Origin: Planctomycetota bacterium
GTDB lineage: Bacteria; Planctomycetota; JAJSAM01; JAJVHW01
DNA length: 38,107 bases
NCBI GenBank assembly: GCA_022072415.1
Contig: JAJVHW010000151.1
Coordinates: 1 to 38,107, forward strand
Direction: 5' to 3'
Positions 32,206-38,107 of the stretch are shown here, in pieces. A program made the translations under genes and the position numbers. Each line of letters starts with the position of its first letter. Position 1 is the first letter of the stretch. The notes beneath the pieces are model-generated. The model was not told where the DNA came from, made no database searches, and saw nothing but the letters and a program-made list of their open reading frames with translations.

Positions 32206-32765
32206 CGCGACACGTGCGGGTTTCCCCGCTCCCAGAACCGCCACCGAAGCGACTTCGCCCGAGAGATTCCGATCCGCGGGCCGGACGCGACGCGCGGAGG
32301 CCGCGCCGGGCGTTCGAACGTGAATTCGTCGAGCGCCCGCGCGCCGAGGAGGTCGTCCCCGATCCCGAGCGCCACGAAGAGCTTCGCCGGGCCGCTCGCG
32401 ATCTGCCGCGGGTCCGTCACGCCGCGCCGCCGCGCCATCTCGGCCACGCCCTCGATCGGCTCGAGCGCGCGGAGCAGCACCGCGCCGGGTCCGTTCCGGT
32501 CGGCCGTCACGTTCAGGCATCGGTGCAGGCCGTAGATGCGGTAGATGTAGAGGCGCCCGAACGTCGTGCCCATCATGGCCGCGGTCCGCGGACGCGTGAC
32601 GAAGTGCGACGCAGGGTCCCCCGCGTAGGCCTCCGTCTCGACGATGCGTGCGGCGAGGCGGCCGAAGCGGAGGGTCGCGCCGACGAGATCCCGCGCCACG
32701 GCGACCGCGCCGCGCGCGAAGAACGCGTCGTCGATCGGGTCCGCCGCGGTTCCTGCGCACGCCAT
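32202..32765 (-). CDS. mpg: 3-methyladenine DNA glycosylase (AAG/MPG family)
   Basis: DDAFFARGAVAVARDLVGATLRFGRLAARIVETEAYAGDPASHFVTRPRTAAMMGTTFGRLYIYRIYGLHRCLNVTADRNGPGAVLLRALEPIEG...SGPAKLFVALGI, diagnostic for MPG. Confidence 0.95.
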   Translation of the reverse strand: MACAGTAADPIDDAFFARGAVAVARDLVGATLRFGRLAARIVETEAYAGDPASHFVTRPRTAAMMGTTFGRLYIYRIYGLHRCLNVTADRNGPGAVLLRALEPIEGVAEMARRRGVTDPRQIASGPAKLFVALGIGDDLLGARALDEFTFERPARPPRVASGPRIGISRAKSLRWRFWERGNPHVSR

Positions 32766-32869
32766 GAGCTGAGGAGCATCCTACGAGCGAACCGCGCCCC
32801 CCGGAAGACGCCGCCGCCGCAACGCCGGCCGCTCCGGCCCGCGGTGCCGCGCTGCTCGCAGGGTCCATC

Positions 32870-34864
32870 GTGTTCGTCGCCGCGCTCGCCCTGTTCCGCG
32901 GCCCCGCCTTCGACGGTTCGCGCCTCCCCGCCGACTCCGTGGACACGAACGACGTCTCCTACGTGGGCGTCGTCTTCGAGCAATGGGCCGCCGCCGTCCG
33001 CGAGGGGCGCCTGCCGCTCTGGTTCCCCGAGTTCGACGCCGGCGCGCCGCTCGGCGCGGCGTGGATGTACGGACTCCTCTCGCCGTCGCTCGCGCTCTTC
33101 GCGCTGCTCCCGCTCGGCACCGCCTGGGCGTGGACCGCGGCGATCCACATGGGAATCGGAGCGGCAGGCATGGCCGCCTTCACGGGGCGGCGGTTGCGCG
33201 GAACGGCAGGCGCCGGCGCGGCGGGCGCGATCTCGGCGGGGCTCCTCTACGGGCTCTCGGAGTTCATGGTGGGGCGCACGGCGTGCGGACATCTCAACCT
33301 CGTTCTCCCGATGGCCTACCTCCCGTGGGCGCTCCGCTTCGCCGACGGCGCGGTGCGCGGCGAGCGCCGCGCGATCCCGCTGCTCGGGCTGACGTTCGGC
33401 TTCGGGCTCCTCTCCGGCCATGTGCAGATGTGGACCTACCTCGCGCCGATGCTCGCCGCGTTCGTCGTGTTCGAGTCGCGGACCGGGGCCGACGCCCCGC
33501 GCGCGCTCCTCCGCGGCGCGGCGGGACTCGCGCTCGGATGCGGCGTCGCGGCGGCGCAGGTGCTCCTCACGTTCGGCTACCTCCGCCAGTGCGCGGGCCA
33601 GTTCGCCGACCCCGACGTGCTCCACGCCGTGTCCGTTCCCGCCGGAACGCTCGCGACGAAGCTCCTGCACGGCTGGACGCCGCCGCCCGCCGAAGCGGGC
33701 ACCTCCCTCGACTTCCGCCACGAGCACCGCGGGATCGCCGGCCTCGGCGCGTTCGCGCTCGCAGCGGCCGGGTTCGCGCTGCGCGCGCGGGGACGGTGGT
33801 TCTGGACGTCGGTCGCGTTGATCGGCGCGGTCGCCGCGATGGGGACCCGCAATCCGCTCTCGGCCTTCATCCAGGAGAGCGTCCCTCCGTTCTCGCTGAC
33901 CCGCGCCCCGGGCCGCGCGCTGGTGCTCGTGGCCGTGGCGGTCAGCGTGCTCGCCGCGCACGGCGCGTCGGCGCTCGCCGCGTGGACCGCCGCGCGGCTC
34001 GGCGCGGGGTTCGGATGGGTCGTTCCCGCCGCGGCCGCGCTCCACGCGCTCCTCGTCGGCGCGCCGGTCGTCGGAGACATCTCCGCGACCACGCACACCC
34101 TCGACTGGACCGCGCGACTCCCGGCCGAGGCCGCGGCGCACCGCATCCACGCGGGCGTCGGCGGCGCCGTGTCGGCCTACAACCTCACCAACTTCGAGCG
34201 GTGGGGCTTCCGCACGCTCCGCCCGCCCTGCTACATCCGCCACGAGGGCTACGAGCTCCTCTCTCAGCAGGGCCGCGCCGAGGCCCCGTGGTGGCTCGAT
34301 CTCGGCCTGCAGTTCGTGCCGGAGTGGGGCCCCTTCGACGCCCGCCACGACCGCGTCCCGCCGCCCGACGCGCTCGTCGCGATCGACGTCCGCAAGTTCG
34401 ACACGATGGGCGCCGCCCGCGTCGTCGCCTCCGCCGAGCGCGCCCTCTCCGACGCCGCTGCTCTCGCCCGGATGAACACCGGCGACCGCGCGCTGCTCGT
34501 CCACGACGCTTCCGTGCCCGCGGCCGACCTCGCCCCCGGTCCCGCGTTCGACGCACGCCGCGCCACCGCCGTCCGCCGCACCTTCGCGGGCGGTTCGTTC
34601 GACGTGGACGTCACCGCGCCCGCCGCCTGCTGGCTCCAGGTCAGCGAACGCTGGGACACCGGCTGGCACGCCGAGATTGACGGCGCCCCCGCCCCCGTCC
34701 ACCGCTCGAACCTCGCACTCTTGGCCGTCCGCCTGCCCGCCGGCGCCCGCACCGTCCGCTTCACCTACCGGCCGGGGTGGTTCATCGCCGGCGCGGCGCT
34801 TTCGCTGGCGTCGGCCGCGGCGTGCATCGCGTTGGCGCTGCGATCCCGTGCGCATCCGTCGTGA
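32870..34864 (+). CDS. YfhO-like bacterial membrane protein (second copy)
   Basis: LPADSVDTNDVSYVGVVFEQWAAAVREGRLPLWFPEFDAGAPLGAAWMYGLLSPSLALFALLP; multiple TMs; C-terminal WDTGWHAEIDGAPAPVHRSNLALLAVRLPAGARTVRFTYRPGWFIAGAALSLASAAACIALALRSR parallels 20187..22328. Start uncertain (frame open to 32768). Confidence 0.75.
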   Translation: MFVAALALFRGPAFDGSRLPADSVDTNDVSYVGVVFEQWAAAVREGRLPLWFPEFDAGAPLGAAWMYGLLSPSLALFALLPLGTAWAWTAAIHMGIGAAGMAAFTGRRLRGTAGAGAAGAISAGLLYGLSEFMVGRTACGHLNLVLPMAYLPWALRFADGAVRGERRAIPLLGLTFGFGLLSGHVQMWTYLAPMLAAFVVFESRTGADAPRALLRGAAGLALGCGVAAAQVLLTFGYLRQCAGQFADPDVLHAVSVPAGTLATKLLHGWTPPPAEAGTSLDFRHEHRGIAGLGAFALAAAGFALRARGRWFWTSVALIGAVAAMGTRNPLSAFIQESVPPFSLTRAPGRALVLVAVAVSVLAAHGASALAAWTAARLGAGFGWVVPAAAALHALLVGAPVVGDISATTHTLDWTARLPAEAAAHRIHAGVGGAVSAYNLTNFERWGFRTLRPPCYIRHEGYELLSQQGRAEAPWWLDLGLQFVPEWGPFDARHDRVPPPDALVAIDVRKFDTMGAARVVASAERALSDAAALARMNTGDRALLVHDASVPAADLAPGPAFDARRATAVRRTFAGGSFDVDVTAPAACWLQVSERWDTGWHAEIDGAPAPVHRSNLALLAVRLPAGARTVRFTYRPGWFIAGAALSLASAAACIALALRSRAHPS

Positions 34865-35271
34865 ACAGGAACCCGTCGAAGGCTGCAAAGATCGGGAGCC
34901 GCTCGATCGGGCGCATCCGGCTCACGAGCAGGTCTTGCGCGCTGCTCCCCAAGTCGTCCGACCTCGAAATCGTGCTCCCGATCGGCAAGATTTCAAGGAG
35001 AAGGCTCACACCATGCGGCGCCGTCGCCTTCCCGCCGCTTCGAACGGCAGGACGGGGTGCGCTTCGATCCGCCGACTCCGCGGAACGCGAGTACTCGACG
35101 CGAGCACCGCACGCATCGCGGGGTGAGCTCGGTTCGCCGCCGTGGACGGCGCATCGAACTGCGCGAGTCGACTCCCCGGGGCTGCGAACTGAGCCGGCCT
35201 GGCCCGGACAGCCTGCATGTATCAGGCAGCACTCATGTCGCGGTGGAGTCCCGCCGCAGGCTGCGCTCCGT

Positions 35272-35277
35272 TAGGAT
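35272..35277 (+). promoter_or_regulatory. putative -10 element TAGGAT, 6 nt before ATG at 35284
   Basis: cgtTAGGATccccccATGCCCGGC; no Shine-Dalgarno. Confidence 0.4.
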
Positions 35278-35283
35278 CCCCCC

Positions 35284-37434
35284 ATGCCCGGCTGCGGCTG
35301 CCCGTCCCCGCCGACCCCGCCCCCGCCCGCGGGTCCGCATCCGATGCCGGGCCCGCTGGTGCCGCTCGACGCTGCCGTGCCCGGAGTTGAGGTGCCCGGC
35401 GTCGATCCGCCGAACATCGACATGCCGGTCGTGGGCCGCCCTGTCGAGCCGGATCCTCCGCCGTGCAGCTTCAAGAGCCTCTGCCCCCAGGTGGACGGCG
35501 CCTGCTGCTGCAAGTCGGAGGACGCCGACGAGGGGACGCGCTGCTGCTGTTGCTGCTGCTGCGAGTGCCCGTGCGAGTGCGGAGGCGAAGAGTCCGGCGC
35601 TCCGCTCGAGCCGCCGCCGATCGAGTCCGCGGATCTGGTGTCGGGCGGCGTGGGGTTCGCGCCGGGGCCGGGTGCGGGTCCGGGCGGCGAAGTCCCGGCC
35701 GACACACGCAACCCCTGGGGCGACTCCGCCCCGCTCCCGCCGCGGGCGCCGTCGCAGATCCACTGCCCGCCGGGGAGCAGCTACCGGGAGCAGGTCGGCT
35801 GGAACGCGCAGGGCCAGCCGGTCGGCGGGTGCTGGCCGCCGGCCTGCCCGCTGCCGTCGGGGGTGATCTACCCGGCGGGGACCCAGTGCGTCGGCGAGAC
35901 GCCGGCGGGCTGGCAGTACGTCGAGAGCACGGTGCCGACGGCGCCGCAGGACGCAGCGGCGAGCGTCAGCCAGTCGGGAGCGCCGCAAGGCCCGGCCCGC
36001 GGCGGCGGCTACGCCTGCCCGCCCGGAACCGCCTTCATGGAGCAGATCGGCTGGAACGAGCACGGCCAGCCGGTCGGCGGCTGCTACCCGCCGCCCTGCC
36101 CGCGCCCGGCGGGCGTGATCTACCCGCCGTCGATGGAGGGTCTCTGCGCGCCGGACGCGCCGTCGGGCTGGTCGCCCTACTCCGACGCGCAGGCAACCGG
36201 CCCCGCGCCCGGCGGTCCCGGCGGCGGAGTCGGTGGAAACTACTTCGACGATCCGCGCGAGTGGGTCGGCCGCGACCCCGGCGCGGCGATCGGGACGTCG
36301 AAGTACCCGCTCTCGCCTCCGCCGGACAGCACGTGGCCGGGTGCCCCCAATTATCTCTACATCACGGTTGGGAACCCGCTTCCGAAACAGTCGAGATCAC
36401 CAACGTTCATACCGGAGGCGCCGGTCGGACTTGTCTACTCAGGCGTTTGGGCGGCAGGTCCCAAGTACCCGTCAGGGGTAGATGGTCCGGTGCTGAGCTT
36501 CACGTTTCAGTATTCGCTGCAGGATGACGTAGCTCCCGATGGAACGAAGGTCGAGCCGCCCCCGCCCATCCCAAAGGCGCCCAAGCCCACGCCGCTGCCG
36601 GATGAGGAGCCCTGCGAGGAAGTCTGGCTCGGATTGTTCTTCAACGGTACGCACGCCACATGGAAAGGTGACCATGTAGGCTCTAGCATCTTCAACGCGC
36701 GGGACGAGTATCGACTGCTAGCGCACAAAGCCGGAGCAAAGCCGATAGTTCACTACGAAGGGTTCACTGTCAGCATTCCGGGGTTGGTGTACGATCCCAC
36801 AGACTCGGCGAACTCTTTCGTTGAGTTCGACGCAGTGGTCGAACGGTCCTTCAAGGTCGCCTGTAACGCCATTTGCTCGAATGCTAAGAGACACTGCGAC
36901 AAGTCCAAGCTGCGAATCGACATGTTCGGATGGTCGCGCGGTGCCGTGGCGGCGCTCTGGCTTTCAAACCTCATGAACCGATCGGACTGCTTGTGTCCCA
37001 CCCCTGCAGGGAAGGTCGCCGCCAGCGGGTTTCCGATTCGATACATGGGTCTCCTCGATCCCTGCGACTCGAGCTTGACATTCCCGCAAGATCGCCTAGC
37101 GTTTCTGAAAGGATTCAAGAGCTTCCCACACGATGTCGATAACTTTGATTCGGCGGGATATGGCTGCCCGGCAAACGTGGAGAATGTGTTCGCCGCTTAT
37201 GCAATGAAAGGAGTTCCGGGGGATATCCTGTTCCAGGCTGACAAGGTATTCATCCCAAAGGGTAGCAAGACCAAGGGGTGGCTTTCAGAGAGAGACATGT
37301 CGCACCTTCCAATGACCTACCAGGTGAATGACTATGAGACGACGCATGGGAAGATCGGATACCCCCTGACTGACGCAGGTGCTTGGGAGGACTTGTGGGG
37401 ATTCTTCAAGAGAGTGTCGAGCGCGAAAAAATGA
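35284..37434 (+). CDS. Chimeric Pro/Cys-rich protein with C-terminal DUF2235/Tle1-like alpha/beta-hydrolase domain; candidate toxin/effector
   Basis: N-terminus MPGCGCPSPPTPPPPAGPHPMPG...GACCCKSEDADEGTRCCCCCCCECPCECGGEE; two CPPG...GGC.PP.CP repeats; C-terminal VWLGLFFNGTHATWKGD...KLRIDMFGWSRGAVAALWLSNL (GxSxG), MGLLDPCDSS, DMSHLPMTY as candidate triad positions. Confidence 0.65.
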   Translation: MPGCGCPSPPTPPPPAGPHPMPGPLVPLDAAVPGVEVPGVDPPNIDMPVVGRPVEPDPPPCSFKSLCPQVDGACCCKSEDADEGTRCCCCCCCECPCECGGEESGAPLEPPPIESADLVSGGVGFAPGPGAGPGGEVPADTRNPWGDSAPLPPRAPSQIHCPPGSSYREQVGWNAQGQPVGGCWPPACPLPSGVIYPAGTQCVGETPAGWQYVESTVPTAPQDAAASVSQSGAPQGPARGGGYACPPGTAFMEQIGWNEHGQPVGGCYPPPCPRPAGVIYPPSMEGLCAPDAPSGWSPYSDAQATGPAPGGPGGGVGGNYFDDPREWVGRDPGAAIGTSKYPLSPPPDSTWPGAPNYLYITVGNPLPKQSRSPTFIPEAPVGLVYSGVWAAGPKYPSGVDGPVLSFTFQYSLQDDVAPDGTKVEPPPPIPKAPKPTPLPDEEPCEEVWLGLFFNGTHATWKGDHVGSSIFNARDEYRLLAHKAGAKPIVHYEGFTVSIPGLVYDPTDSANSFVEFDAVVERSFKVACNAICSNAKRHCDKSKLRIDMFGWSRGAVAALWLSNLMNRSDCLCPTPAGKVAASGFPIRYMGLLDPCDSSLTFPQDRLAFLKGFKSFPHDVDNFDSAGYGCPANVENVFAAYAMKGVPGDILFQADKVFIPKGSKTKGWLSERDMSHLPMTYQVNDYETTHGKIGYPLTDAGAWEDLWGFFKRVSSAKK
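35542..35562 (+). repeat. TGC trinucleotide tract encoding seven consecutive cysteines
   Basis: tgc tgc tgt tgc tgc tgc tgc followed by gag tgc ccg tgc gag tgc. Confidence 0.85.
35764..35928 (+). repeat. Four-Cys protein repeat, copy 1
   Basis: CPPGSSYREQVGWNAQGQPVGGCWPPACPLPSGVIYPAGTQCVGETPAGWQYVES. Confidence 0.8.
36016..36183 (+). repeat. Four-Cys protein repeat, copy 2
   Basis: CPPGTAFMEQIGWNEHGQPVGGCYPPPCPRPAGVIYPPSMEGLCAPDAPSGWSPYSD. Confidence 0.8.
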
Positions 37435-37745
37435 TTTCGGAGGACGGTCATCGAGGGAAGTCGAGCTCCGGTTGTCGTTCGCTCGCGTTGGTGCTCACTT
37501 TCGCGCTCGGCGCGATCACGATCGCCGAGTCTATTCGAGTGCGGTTCTCCCCCACAAGCGAGGAAATGGGGCTGGGAGAAGTACTTCGTGCGGCGGTGTT
37601 CGTTGTTCCGGGTCTGCTCGTCGTGATCATTTCTTGTCTTCACATCCTCCTAACTGATCCGAAGTCGCCGCTCTGGTCGAGAGTCCTCTGGAGTTGTTTG
37701 GGGGGCACATCGATTGTTTGCTTGATCATGCTGCTTCTGCACTGA
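37431..37745 (+). CDS. Small predicted membrane protein; candidate immunity protein for the upstream hydrolase
   Basis: ATG at 37431 overlaps the TGA of the upstream gene (ATGA); MISEDGHRGKSSSGCRSLALVLTFALGAITIAESI...GEVLRAAVFVVPGLLVVIISCLHILLTDPKSPLWSRVLWSCLGGTSIVCLIMLLLH, three hydrophobic segments. Confidence 0.6.
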   Translation: MISEDGHRGKSSSGCRSLALVLTFALGAITIAESIRVRFSPTSEEMGLGEVLRAAVFVVPGLLVVIISCLHILLTDPKSPLWSRVLWSCLGGTSIVCLIMLLLH

Positions 37746-37917
37746 GCGACTCCACACGTGCGAGCCGCTTGGATCGTCCTTCGGTACTGACGGGTCCGGC
37801 CCGAAGGCCTCTCAGTCCACCTCAGGCGACCCTGTGTTTGGGAGGTCTTGCGCCCCGTCTTCCACGGGAGACGAGCCATGCATATCCGGCTGTTGACCGT
37901 AGCCCCAAGGGGTTGTG

Positions 37918-38107
37918 CTAGAAGGGCAACGGATCGGCTGGCTCGTCGGCGTAGACCTGCGCGTAGGTGCGCGGCGGGACCCGGAAGGTGTCAAGGTAGT
38001 TGTCGCACGCAGCGCACTCACGCTGCGCTCGTTTCGTTCATCTGCGACGCCGCCGCGGCGGCGCGTTCGGGGTTCAGCGCGACGGTCTCGATCGGTGACC
38101 AGTTGCG
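37918..38107 (-). pseudogene. Possible frameshifted gene 3' end (or sequencing error) at the window edge
   Basis: Minus strand: frame A RNWSPIETVALNPERAAAAASQMNETSAA* (stop at 38018-38020), then frame C ECAACDNYLDTFRVPPRTYAQVYADEPADPLPF* (stop at 37918-37920); both have coding-like high GC3. Confidence 0.35.

Noticed and set aside
32573-34888. 771-aa minus ORF antisense to the second YfhO-like gene
   Set aside because: Arg/Gly/Glu-rich spurious translation.

Overview
High-GC (roughly 70-75%) bacterial chromosome segment. Gene content and GroEL style are consistent with a Planctomycetota-like diderm, but taxonomy is inferred, not proven. The window reads as ordinary chromosome from 1 to about 34.9 kb: queA (3' end), ligA, lipoprotein, thiE, LtaS-like sulfatase, a secreted protein, groES-groEL, a Ser/Thr kinase-ATPase-TPR protein, an RND efflux MFP/pump pair, a lipoprotein, polytopic membrane proteins (GT-C-like, two YfhO-like), tandem secreted thioredoxin-fold paralogs, an orphan BtuF-like protein, a CBS pair protein, an nfeD-SPFH-TIM44/TerB cluster, and mpg. 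The most unusual locus is 35.28-37.75 kb: a 716-aa chimeric protein with a Pro/Cys-rich N-terminal arm (7 consecutive Cys), two ~55-aa four-Cys repeats and a lower-GC C-terminal alpha/beta-hydrolase domain (GWSRG nucleophile elbow, DUF2235/Tle1-like). It overlaps by 4 nt (ATGA) a small membrane protein that could be its immunity partner. A second window-wide observation is a recurring -10-like TANNNT hexamer exactly 6-7 nt upstream of start codons lacking a Shine-Dalgarno, which suggests leaderless transcription. All family calls come from reading motifs; no searches were run.
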